From Nitrospinota bacterium (GTDB lineage Bacteria > UBA8248 > JACPRG01), in NCBI GenBank assembly GCA_030740135.1, contig JASLXW010000018.1:1-18693 (forward strand): a stretch of 18,693 bases of DNA, read 5' to 3'. The translations under genes and the position numbers were made by a program. Position 1 is the stretch's first letter. Each line of letters opens with the position of its first letter. The notes beneath the pieces are model-generated. The model worked only from the letters and a program-made list of their open reading frames with translations. It had not been told where the DNA came from and made no database searches. This document shows positions 1 through 6,585 of the stretch, one piece after another.

Positions 1-210
1 CGGAAATAGCAAGTAGGGGCGTTGGCCGCGCTTGACGGACCCGCTTTTATCTCTGATCCTCCGAGCGCGGGGAAGGCCGAGCCTCCGGCTCGGTCGCAAA
101 AGTTTTCGAGGGGGGTTCCCAGCCCCTGGGAGGGGTCCAGGTAATTAGGGTGAAGTAAAATTTTGAAGGACATAAATTAAAGGAGAGGTTGCTTCATTGG
201 AAAGGTTTTC
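1..210. other. Non-coding leader upstream of rnpB
   Basis: I see no credible gene here. A perfect 7-bp stem with a 3-nt loop lies at 77-93 (ccgagcc / ggctcgg). It lacks a following T-run, so it is not a convincing terminator. The stretch 142-184 is clearly A/T-rich against GC-rich surroundings and directly precedes the RNase P RNA, so it probably contains the rnpB promoter. I could not place a good -35/-10 pair in it. Confidence 0.4.
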
Positions 211-609
211 AAAGCCGGAGGGGGTTGCGCGGCCGCCGGCGTGTTACACGCGCGGGAGGAAAGTCCGGGCTCCACAGAGCGGGGTGGTGGGTAACGCCCA
301 CCGGGGGAGCCCTCCAGGGGGCGAACCCCAGGGAAAGTGCCACAGAGAGCAGACCGCCTACGTCCCCGGTTTCCGGGGGCCGGCAAGGGTGAAACGGTGA
401 GGTAAGAGCTCACCAGCGGCCCGGGTGACCGGGCCGGCTCGGTAAACCCCACCCGGAGCAAGGCCAAATAGGGAAGCGCCCGAGGGCTGCTCGTCCGATG
501 CTTCCGGGTAGGCCGCTCGAGGCCGCGGGCAACCGTGGTCCTAGATGAATGGCCGCGGCCCCGCCTTCGGCGGGGTACAGAACCCGGCTTACAGACCCCC
601 TTCGGCTTG
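211..609 (+). ncRNA. rnpB: RNase P RNA, bacterial class A
   Basis: This is the catalytic RNA of ribonuclease P, which removes the 5' leader of pre-tRNAs together with the RnpA protein. The universally conserved blocks appear in the right order: gaggaaagtccgggctcc near 256-273, acagagagcagaccgcc near 342-358, ggtaagagctcacc at 401-414, the ggtaaaccccacccggagc / aggccaaatagg block near 441-473, agatgaatggccgc near 543-556, and acagaacccggctta near 577-591. The P1 helix can be drawn between 212-224 and 596-608, with one G-U pair, and it sets the mature ends. The length of about 398 nt is normal for class A. The exact ends are inferred from P1 pairing and may be off by a few bases. No overlapping reading frame here is credible as protein. 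Confidence 0.96.
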
Positions 610-685
610 ATTTTTGGTCCGCCAGCGAGCGGTAAACCACACCCCGGACGTCGTCGATGCCCGACCGTCGGTTTTCACGGACAGT

Positions 686-1597
686 TTAAAGATACTTCAG
701 CGGCCGGAACAGGACCTCCGCCAGGGCGTTTCCCGCCGCGGCGTCCCCGAGGACGTGAAACGAGCCCGCCCGCCCGCCGACCAGCCGGACGAAGATCTCT
801 GACTGTCCCGTAAGCGTCGCGGCCACGGGCCCGCCGTCGTCGATGGCCGCCCGGCTCTCCGGACCCCGCCAATCCAGAAGAAAGTTCCGTGCCGGGTCCG
901 TCAGGATGATCCGCACGCGGATGCGCGGGTGGTCCGGCCGGCTTCGCAGCCGCGCATACCGGCCGAGCATGAGCGGAAGGCGGTCCGTCAAAAGCGGAAG
1001 GACCTCCTCGTCGAGGCGGGCGCCGGGGTCTTCCATCACGCGCATGTCCCAGCCGTGGAGCTGAAGCTCGAGCAGCCTGAACGTCGGGATGTAGCCGAGC
1101 CTCCCCTCGCCGGACGGGTGCCAGAACGGGATGGAGGCATTCTCGTGCTGAATTCGCCGGATTTGCGTTTGCAGGTTGGACGCGGATTCTTCGAATTCCG
1201 ACAGGAGGAGCGCCGGTCCGCCATCGACGAGACGGGTCGTTTCTTCGCCGCGCCAGTCGTTGAAGGCCGGCAGGTCGGCCACGCCGAAGGGCAGGGGCGG
1301 GTCCGGGGGGGGAGGGGCCGCCGCGGGCATCTCGCCGGGCTCCGCTCCCACCCCCTGTTTGGGGTCACCGGGATTTGGGCGGCTTGTTGATTCGTCGAGA
1401 CAAACCCGGACGGATTCGGCCAGGAATTTCGCGTTGATGATGGGGTGGGCGGTGAGTTGTGCGAAGGTCCAGTCCCCGCAGTTCGTGGGACCGGCCCAGC
1501 CGGTGTCGGCTTTGCCCTGGAGGAGGGTCAGGAGCCGCTCATGCGCTTTCGGCAGTCTTCGGGGGGGATCAAACTGCGCCCGCGCTTCGACGTCCAC
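686..1597 (-). CDS. DinB/maleylpyruvate isomerase-like (MDMPI_N) protein
   Basis: A 303-aa protein read from a GTG start; there is no strong ribosome binding site. Residues 15-65 resemble the start of the mycothiol-dependent maleylpyruvate isomerase N-terminal domain (GPTNCGDWTFAQLTAH). Residues 172-186 contain the later helix LLELQLHGWDMR. His51, Glu177 and His181 match the three metal ligands of the DinB-like fold (His, then Glu-x3-His). The C-terminal third (about 200-303) is compatible with the SCP2-like domain usual in this family. A Pro-rich linker at about 89-104 interrupts the helical domain and is unusual. The family includes metal-dependent thiol-transferring isomerases, but its substrates are very varied and nothing here fixes one. 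The gene starts 14 nt after the stop of the nitrile hydratase-like alpha gene, so it was probably co-transcribed with it. Confidence 0.72.
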   Translation of the reverse strand: MDVEARAQFDPPRRLPKAHERLLTLLQGKADTGWAGPTNCGDWTFAQLTAHPIINAKFLAESVRVCLDESTSRPNPGDPKQGVGAEPGEMPAAAPPPPDPPLPFGVADLPAFNDWRGEETTRLVDGGPALLLSEFEESASNLQTQIRRIQHENASIPFWHPSGEGRLGYIPTFRLLELQLHGWDMRVMEDPGARLDEEVLPLLTDRLPLMLGRYARLRSRPDHPRIRVRIILTDPARNFLLDWRGPESRAAIDDGGPVAATLTGQSEIFVRLVGGRAGSFHVLGDAAAGNALAEVLFRPLKYL

Positions 1598-1611
1598 GCA
1601 ATGTCCCGGGC

Positions 1612-2384
1612 TTAAGAGTGAGAACTCTCGCGGGCCTGTCCCGGTAATTTGGCGGGGGCCACGCCGACGACCGATTCACACGTGACCAGTTCGGCCAGAT
1701 CTTCCTCGCTCATCCCCTCGGTTCCTTCCGGACGTTTCGGGATGATGAGAAACCGGGTGTCGGCGGTGCTGTCGATGACGCGGATCTCCACGTCGTCGGG
1801 GACGACCGTCCCGAACTCGTCCTTCAGGACCCCGCGCGGGTCGACCACGACGCGGTTCCGGTAGGCCGTGCTCTTGTACCAGTGCGGCGGCTGGCCCAAC
1901 ACCGCCCTGGGATAGCAGGAGCAAAGCGTGCACACCACCACCCAGTGAACGTCGTCCGTCTGCTCATAGGCCACAAGCTCGCAGGGTTGCCGGTCTCTTC
2001 CATGTGGATGCCGAACTCTGAGCAGGCCTTCGTGCCGTCCTCGAGGAGCCTTTGCTTGAAGTCCGGGTCCACCCAGGCCCTTGCGATCACCCTGGCCCCG
2101 ACGGTGATGTTTTGCGCCAACGTCTCTTCGCCGCAACGCCGCATCTCGTCCAGGGTGATGACCCCCTTCTCGACGAGCAATCGCCCGAGGGCGGCTATCC
2201 GCTGCTCCTAGTAGGTCAGCCCGTGGTGTTCCAGGTCGAGGTGTCTGTGGTCGTTTTTGTTGTGGGGGACCGGCGCGTGGGTCTTGTTATAAAGAGATTT
2301 GGAGAAATCAGCGGTGTCGTCGTATTGGGGCGGGACATCGGGCTTGAACTCGTCCCCCCAAGGTGGGCGGTCTTTCTGATTCAT
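1612..2384 (-). pseudogene. Co-type nitrile hydratase alpha / thiocyanate hydrolase gamma-like subunit, broken by TAG and frameshift
   Basis: The C-terminal part carries the signature metal claw VCTLCSCY at 1912-1935, whose Cys residues (normally oxidised) and backbone amides hold a non-corrin cobalt. The family context [14 protein letters not shown] and [15 protein letters not shown] follows. The N-terminal part ([31 protein letters not shown]) matches the alpha-subunit helical arm but is in another frame. The switch lies at 1981-1985, where AAC and GAG are separated by five bases instead of six. Upstream in the N-terminal frame a TAG at 2208-2210 interrupts the protein between DLEHHGLTY and [15 protein letters not shown]. 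The reading frame before it starts at ATG 2382-2384 after a good Shine-Dalgarno (aaggggggg). The intact enzyme would hydrate nitriles to amides or hydrolyse thiocyanate. Either the gene is decaying or one lesion is a sequencing or assembly error. Other genes in this window end in TAG, so code reassignment is unlikely. Confidence 0.82.
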
Positions 2385-2445
2385 CGTTCCCCCCCTTCTC
2401 CCGCCGGCAACCGGTTTTTTCAAAAATCCACGGCAGCCCCGAGGC

Positions 2446-2459
2446 GCGTAGGCCTACGC
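2446..2459. repeat. 14-bp perfect palindrome between the two nitrile hydratase-like genes
   Basis: The sequence gcgtaggcctacgc is a perfect inverted repeat. It begins just after the stop codon of the beta-like gene (TAA at 2461-2463, minus strand) and lies upstream of the alpha-like start. It could be a protein-binding site or a small RNA hairpin. No T-run follows on the minus strand. Function unknown. Confidence 0.4.
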
Positions 2460-2460
2460 C

Positions 2461-2871
2461 TTAATCCGTGTCCAGCCAGTGCTCGTAGATATCGATGTGC
2501 ATTTTGTCGTTCTTCGCGCTCTCGGGACAGCTTTCGCCCCACACCTCGAGGTAATCGAACTTGATGCAGTAAAGGGGAATGGGGGGCAAGCCGTCCATCC
2601 CGTACGCCAGCTTCTCGGGATCGGGATACTCGCCACGCAAATTGTCCACGAGGCCTCGTTTTCCGAGAACGAAAAGCGGCGTCCGGATGTGCCCCCACCG
2701 GACCTGTTTCTGGACTCGAATCCGATCTCCGGCTTTGTATTTCGGCGGCATATGGCTGGCCCTCATGTCTTTGAAACAGTGATGATGCGCGCTAGATTCT
2801 CCCACCGGATCAATCGCCGTGTCAAATCCTGAACCCTTCCGTGCGGGCCCCGTCCCGAAGACATTTGTCAC
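2461..2871 (-). CDS. Nitrile hydratase beta C-terminal half / thiocyanate hydrolase alpha-like subunit
   Basis: Residues 41-136 form the SH3-like barrel of the nitrile hydratase beta subunit: KYKAGDRIRVQ, then TPLFVLGKRGLVDN, then YCIKFDYLEVWGE, and a final IDIYEHWL. In ordinary nitrile hydratases this domain is the C-terminal half of a roughly 220-aa protein. Here it stands alone, as in thiocyanate hydrolase, where the beta protein is split in two. The residues before the barrel (HHHCFKDM) resemble the short arm of thiocyanate hydrolase alpha, from my memory of that family. This favours a start upstream of ATG 2749-2751; the longest frame begins at GTG 2869-2871. The ATG has the better ribosome site (GAGGG, 8 nt away) and would give about 96 aa. 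The gene leads the minus-strand cluster and is 76 nt from the alpha-like start. It is intact, but its expected partner (the N-terminal beta half) is absent. Confidence 0.78.
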   Translation of the reverse strand: MTNVFGTGPARKGSGFDTAIDPVGESSAHHHCFKDMRASHMPPKYKAGDRIRVQKQVRWGHIRTPLFVLGKRGLVDNLRGEYPDPEKLAYGMDGLPPIPLYCIKFDYLEVWGESCPESAKNDKMHIDIYEHWLDTD

Positions 2872-2927
2872 GCGGGTCGAGTAAGATGCGGATCACCAAA
2901 CAACTCAATTTCGAAGGGGTTGCCATC

Positions 2928-4190
2928 ATGAATCGCAACACGGCCGACAACGGCCGTCATCAAGGTCATGGACACTCCCACGACGCCGGCCGGAGCCACG
3001 GACAGGGAAGGTTCGACGACCGGCCCGTTCCCGCGATTTCGGATGACCTGAACGAGGACCGGCTCCGGGGGCGCCTCGAAGAGAGCCGCGCGTGGGAGCG
3101 GCGCGGCGGGCCGGAGGGCGCAGAGGCGGCGCTGGCCTACATCCGGACCGAACTGGAATCCCGGGGCCTCCCGGTGACGATTCACGAGTGCGACGTCTAT
3201 GTCCCCCCTTCCGATCCGGACGCCCCGGGGGATTGGCGGCGGATTCGCTTCCCCATGACGAACATCGTTCCCGATGGAGGCACAGCCCTTTTCGTCCTGG
3301 CCGGGGGTCGCGGGGACGCCTCATTCCTGGTGGAGATGGCCCGCCTGCTTCATCGGCACAGAAACGAGCTGAGCCATGGCGTGCGCGTCGCCTGGTGGAA
3401 CGGCGGCGGTGAGGTCGGCTTCGGGCCCGCCGAATGGTACGCGGACAGCCATTTCGATCTCCTGCGCAGCCGTTGCCTGGCCTACTTCAACGTGGACCCG
3501 CTCGGCGGCCGCTCGTGTTCCGGCTACGAGCCCTATGCAACGGCCGAGCTGGCGGACTGGGGGCGCTCCATGGTCGAGCGGGCGGGGGGACACGAGGCCG
3601 AACCCGCCCCCCTTCCAAGAGACGCCGACGGGGGCTTCCTGGGCGTGGGCCTGCCCTGTATTTCATTTCTGCCGCCTTCAATGGCCCAGGGACCGGATGA
3701 GATGAATCAAAACGACCTGGTCGAGCGCACGGGCTTTTACGCGAACGCCCTCTTCGACCTGTGCGCCCATCCCCGCGCGCCGCTCGACATGATGACGGTC
3801 GCCGACGTCCTCTGGGGGGAGCTGCAGGTCCTCCAGAAGGAAGTGGGCGGTGCGTTCGACTTCGGGGAGGCCGGAGAGGCGGTCAAGGAGCTGGTCGTCG
3901 TCCTGGAGGATCGCGAGGAGGAGCACGCGGAGATGGAGGCCGGCGACCTGAACCGGAAGATGCTGAACATGTGCCACCTGCTCAACCCGGCCCTCTATAC
4001 GGAGAACGGCCCCTTCGGCCGCGACGCCGGAGGGAACCGGGGCGTCCTGCCCGGCCCGCGGCGCTCGCTCGCGCTGAACCGTCTGGATCCGGAGAGCGGA
4101 GAATGGAAGGCGCTCCGGGCGCGCCTCGTCCAGGAGCGCAACCGGCTCTGCGCAGCGATATCCCGGGCCATCCTCGTCGGCCGGGGGTGA
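2928..4190 (+). CDS. Degenerate M28-family (TfR-type) peptidase-like protein with His-rich N-terminus
   Basis: A 420-aa protein. ATG 2928 is chosen because of the Shine-Dalgarno gaagggg at about 2913-2919. Residues 11-26 are His-rich (HQGHGHSHDAGRSHG), a likely metal-binding tail. Residues 65-280 follow the M28 aminopeptidase core: TNIVPDG near 111, GVRVAWWNGGGEVGFGPAEW at 151-170, AYFNVDPLG at 185-193, and GLPCISFLPP at 241-250. The C-terminal 290-420 resembles the transferrin-receptor-type dimerisation domain (LNRKMLNMCHLLNPALYTEN at 341-360). The catalytic centre looks lost. The expected HxD metal motif is replaced near 122-131 (FVLAGGRGDA), the Glu-Glu pair is Gly-Glu (161-162), and no late His ligand is visible around 255-265. 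Only Glu162 and Asp190 seem kept. There is no signal peptide. The gene is divergent from the nitrile hydratase-like cluster, with 56 nt between the farthest start positions. A structural or metal-delivery role is inference. Confidence 0.68.
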   Translation: MNRNTADNGRHQGHGHSHDAGRSHGQGRFDDRPVPAISDDLNEDRLRGRLEESRAWERRGGPEGAEAALAYIRTELESRGLPVTIHECDVYVPPSDPDAPGDWRRIRFPMTNIVPDGGTALFVLAGGRGDASFLVEMARLLHRHRNELSHGVRVAWWNGGGEVGFGPAEWYADSHFDLLRSRCLAYFNVDPLGGRSCSGYEPYATAELADWGRSMVERAGGHEAEPAPLPRDADGGFLGVGLPCISFLPPSMAQGPDEMNQNDLVERTGFYANALFDLCAHPRAPLDMMTVADVLWGELQVLQKEVGGAFDFGEAGEAVKELVVVLEDREEEHAEMEAGDLNRKMLNMCHLLNPALYTENGPFGRDAGGNRGVLPGPRRSLALNRLDPESGEWKALRARLVQERNRLCAAISRAILVGRG

Positions 4191-4327
4191 AACCTTGGAG
4201 GCCCGCGGAAGGCAGTGATTGAGCCCGGATCTTCGGCCCGCCGCGCCGGGAATTAGGGGTTCTCCTTATTTGTGGAGAGGCGTTTGGTTGGGGATTGAAG
4301 CCGCGCGGGGACCCACGCGCCCCCGGT
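4191..4327. other. Convergent intergenic region
   Basis: This separates the end of the M28-like gene from the end of the antitoxin-like gene. A weak imperfect stem (cccgg ... ccggg, about 4222-4250) is present, but no clear Rho-independent terminator. I see no gene. Confidence 0.3.
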
Positions 4328-4645
4328 CTACCGCCAGAAGTCGGGGTGGTCTTCGGGGGAATACTCCGGTTTTTCCTTGAGGCGTTCTTCGAATGCTTTC
4401 GCCACCGCGTCTTTTTTCCTGGCCTCGGCCTGGATCAGGGTGTCCATGCTGGGCGCCTCCGGCCGGTTCCGGTACTCGGCGAAAGGGTCCTCGATGTGCC
4501 GCTCGATCGTCACGCGGTTCCCCGCCAGGCGGATCTTGACCTCCTTGCCGGGGGACAGGCCCAAGGCGCTCAGGACTTCCTCCGGGAGCCGGATGAAGCC
4601 CCCGTCTTCCACCGGTTCAATGTGCGCCTTCTCTTTATCGGCCAT
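4328..4645 (-). CDS. AbrB/MazE/SpoVT-type DNA-binding protein (antitoxin-like)
   Basis: A 105-aa protein with an N-terminal swapped-hairpin AbrB-like domain at residues 6-50. The family pattern is clear: GGFIRLPEEVLSALGL followed by GKEVKIRLAGNRVTIER. The C-terminal half is charged and helical (PSMDTLIQAEARKKDAVAKA), as in antitoxins that bind a toxin through their tail. Proteins of this kind bind operator DNA as dimers and usually repress their own operon. No toxin gene (PemK/MazF or PIN) follows: downstream is the convergent M28-like gene, and upstream is folB in the opposite direction. It is therefore an orphan antitoxin or a stand-alone regulator. The ATG is only 9 nt from a consensus -10 box, so the mRNA is probably leaderless or nearly so. 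Confidence 0.75.
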   Translation of the reverse strand: MADKEKAHIEPVEDGGFIRLPEEVLSALGLSPGKEVKIRLAGNRVTIERHIEDPFAEYRNRPEAPSMDTLIQAEARKKDAVAKAFEERLKEKPEYSPEDHPDFWR

Positions 4646-4654
4646 GATTTACAT

Positions 4655-4682
4655 ATTATAACCGAAGCGAAATCGCGTCCAA
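4655..4682 (-). promoter_or_regulatory. Sigma70-type promoter of the antitoxin-like gene
   Basis: On the minus strand a perfect TATAAT (4655-4660) is preceded, after a 16-nt spacer, by a partial -35 TTGGAC (4677-4682). Transcription would start about 7 nt downstream, within a few bases of the ATG at 4645, giving a leaderless or near-leaderless transcript. The -35 matches consensus poorly. Confidence 0.5.
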
Positions 4683-4788
4683 CGGAAACCAGGGGGCCTT
4701 GAGCCGAGTCGGGTCTTCCAGGTGGAATCGTGAGCGGGAAGGGTGGGGCGCGATTCGGTTTTTTCGACACCCGGCGTGGAGCGAGGTC

Positions 4789-5145
4789 TTGAAGCGGGAC
4801 CGATTCATCATTCGGGCCTTGGAAGCCCGGTGCATCCTCGGGGTGTATGACTGGGAGCGCGAGGCTCCGAGGCCCGTGGTGATCGACCTGGAGTTCCCGC
4901 TCGACCCTACGGTCCCGAGAGGCTCGGATGAGCCCTTCGTCGATTACGCCCGGGTGGCGGCGGAGGTGAAGGCGCACGTCGAGGCGAGCGGCTGCCGATT
5001 GATGGAGGAGTTGGCCGAAGAGGTCGCGGGACTTTGCCTGTCGCGTTTTCCACTGGAGCGGATCAAGGTCCGGCTCGGCAAACCGGGGGCCGTCGCCGAT
5101 GCGGAGACCGTGATTCTGGAGATCGAGCGCGGCCGAGACGGGTGA
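4789..5145 (+). CDS. folB: Dihydroneopterin aldolase
   Basis: This enzyme splits 7,8-dihydroneopterin to 6-hydroxymethyl-7,8-dihydropterin and glycolaldehyde in cytosolic folate synthesis. The protein of 118 aa has the full family length from the TTG at 4789, which has GGAG 7 nt upstream (4778-4781). A longer in-frame TTG at 4699 would add 30 residues without family similarity. Family motifs are present in order: FIIRALEARCILGVYDWERE (6-25) with the conserved Glu23, VDYARV (51-56) with Tyr53, LMEELAEEVAGLCL (71-84) with Glu74, and VRLGKPGAV (94-102) with the active-site Lys98. No other folate gene is nearby. It lies divergent from the antitoxin-like gene and upstream of an unrelated binding-protein gene. 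Confidence 0.9.
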   Translation: MKRDRFIIRALEARCILGVYDWEREAPRPVVIDLEFPLDPTVPRGSDEPFVDYARVAAEVKAHVEASGCRLMEELAEEVAGLCLSRFPLERIKVRLGKPGAVADAETVILEIERGRDG

Positions 5146-5209
5146 GCGCTCGGAGGCCGGAGCAACATCCCCTTTTGCCTTGACCCTGAACTCGTTCGCC
5201 CGATTGGAG

Positions 5210-5238
5210 TTGTGACATGTTGCAAAGTGCGGTAAAAC
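5210..5238 (+). promoter_or_regulatory. Candidate promoter of the binding-protein gene
   Basis: TTGTGA (5210-5215), a 17-nt spacer, then TAAAAC (5233-5238); each box matches the sigma70 consensus at four of six positions. Transcription from about 5245 would give a leader of roughly 115 nt carrying the palindrome at 5288-5305. Confidence 0.35.
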
Positions 5239-5287
5239 TAGCCTTAGCCTGAAAGGGAAGAGAAAAATAGAGAGTGGTCCTCGTTGG

Positions 5288-5305
5288 CCGGAAAGGCCTT
5301 TCCGG
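5288..5305. repeat. 18-bp perfect palindrome in the leader of the binding-protein gene
   Basis: The sequence ccggaaaggcctttccgg is a perfect 18-bp inverted repeat, followed at 5311-5317 by a partial repeat of one arm (ccccggaagg). It lies between the candidate promoter and the start codon, so it could be an operator for a dimeric repressor or a leader hairpin. Confidence 0.45.
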
Positions 5306-5361
5306 GATCTCCCCGGAAGGCGACATTGGGACAACCCTGTGGAATGGAGGGGAAAATTTCG

Positions 5362-6381
5362 ATGAGGAAACACGGAATCGCCTTGGCGGTGTGCTTATTC
5401 TTGCTCGGAGGGCTGGCTTCACAGGCGGGCGCGCAAAAGACGACTTTCCTGCTGGACTGGATCATCTACGGAAAGCACGCGCCTTTCTACGTGGCCAAGG
5501 ACATGGGTTATTTCAAAAAGTACGGCATTGACGTGACTTACAAGCGGGGCTTCGGCTCGGGTAGAACCATCAAGGACATCGCCTCCGGAGTCGGAGACAT
5601 CGGATTCGCCGACGCCGGCTCGCTGGTCAACGGCCGGGCCAACAGCAACTTCAAGGTCACGCAGGTCGCCATGGTTCACGCCAAGACAATCATGGTTGCG
5701 GCTTTCTTGAAAAAGAAGGGCTTCAAGACGCCCAAAGACATATCGGGCGCCAGCATCGGCGCACCGGTCGGCAACGCCGTTCGCGTCGTCTTCCCGGCCT
5801 TTGCCGAAGCCAACAAAATAAAGGGGGTCAAGTGGATCGACATGGGTTATGGGTCGGTCCTCCCCTCCCTCCTGACCGGAAGGACGGACGTGGCCCTGTG
5901 GTACGCCACCGAGCTGCCCACCGCCCTTCCAAAGGCCGCCGAGAGAGGAATGTCGATCGGCTATTTCAATTACGGGGAATGGGGCGTCAACATTTATAAT
6001 AACGGCGTCATCGTCCGCGATCCCGACATGAAGAATCGCGCGAAGTTCATCAAGAACATCGTCAAGTCCCTCATGGACGCCTTCGCCTGGTCAACGATCA
6101 ACGTGGACGACACGATTAAGAACTTCCTCAAGTACGCGCCGGCCATGAGCGAGGACATCATCCGAGAGCACTTCGCGATCATGCTCGAGTACCTGTGGGA
6201 CGACGGCACCCGGCGTCACGGTTTGGGGTACGTGGACCACGCGAAGATGGACAAAACCGTTGAGATCCTCACGACGCTCGGGAAGCTGAAGAGGCGCATT
6301 CCGACGAACAACATGTACACCAACCGCTTCCTCCCGCAGTGGCCGGCCATCAAGGCGAAACTCGGCGACAAAGTGCGGTAG
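5362..6381 (+). CDS. NMT1/THI5-type ABC transporter substrate-binding protein
   Basis: A 339-aa secreted solute-binding protein. The ATG at 5362 follows a strong Shine-Dalgarno (ggagggg, 5346-5352). Residues 1-24 are a typical signal peptide: MRKH, a hydrophobic core, then AGA before Gln25. There is no convincing lipobox, so it is probably periplasmic and soluble. The mature part starts with the family pattern DWIIYGKHAPFYVAKDMGYF (32-51), then KYGIDVTY, then a GDIGFADAG hinge segment, as in NitT/TauT/ThiY-type receptors. Family members bind small anions, sulfonates, nitrate or pyrimidine precursors; the ligand here cannot be read from sequence. No permease or ATPase gene adjoins it, and a strong terminator follows directly, so it is a single-gene unit whose transporter must be encoded elsewhere. 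Confidence 0.87.
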   Translation: MRKHGIALAVCLFLLGGLASQAGAQKTTFLLDWIIYGKHAPFYVAKDMGYFKKYGIDVTYKRGFGSGRTIKDIASGVGDIGFADAGSLVNGRANSNFKVTQVAMVHAKTIMVAAFLKKKGFKTPKDISGASIGAPVGNAVRVVFPAFAEANKIKGVKWIDMGYGSVLPSLLTGRTDVALWYATELPTALPKAAERGMSIGYFNYGEWGVNIYNNGVIVRDPDMKNRAKFIKNIVKSLMDAFAWSTINVDDTIKNFLKYAPAMSEDIIREHFAIMLEYLWDDGTRRHGLGYVDHAKMDKTVEILTTLGKLKRRIPTNNMYTNRFLPQWPAIKAKLGDKVR

Positions 6382-6428
6382 CGCGGGCCGGTCCGGGCGC
6401 GTCCAGGCGGCGCGTCGATGACTGGAAT

Positions 6429-6467
6429 AAGGCCCCGGAGGCTCTCTTGGCTCCGGGGCCTTTTTTT
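6429..6467 (+). terminator. Rho-independent terminator after the binding-protein gene
   Basis: A perfect 10-bp GC stem (ggccccggag 6431-6440 / ctccggggcc 6451-6460), extended by two A-T pairs, has a 10-nt loop and is followed by seven T at 6461-6467. On the minus strand the hairpin is the same but the trailing T-run is poor (ttatt), so it may only partly terminate dgt transcripts arriving from the right. Confidence 0.93.
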
Positions 6468-6585
6468 GTCCGCCGACCTTTTTTGGGGGGAGGAACGGGG
6501 AGAGGGCGGATTCGGCGGTTGGAACGAAAGTGCCGCGCCGCCTCCACCGCTCGCCCCTGAACCGGGGTCTCTCTGTGCGGCGGAT

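Noticed and set aside
2208..2384. The 58-codon frame as an independent small gene
   Set aside because: Sequence after the TAG continues in the same frame as the start of the nitrile hydratase alpha helix ([15 protein letters not shown]), so the frame is better explained as the interrupted N-terminus, though an independent peptide is not excluded.
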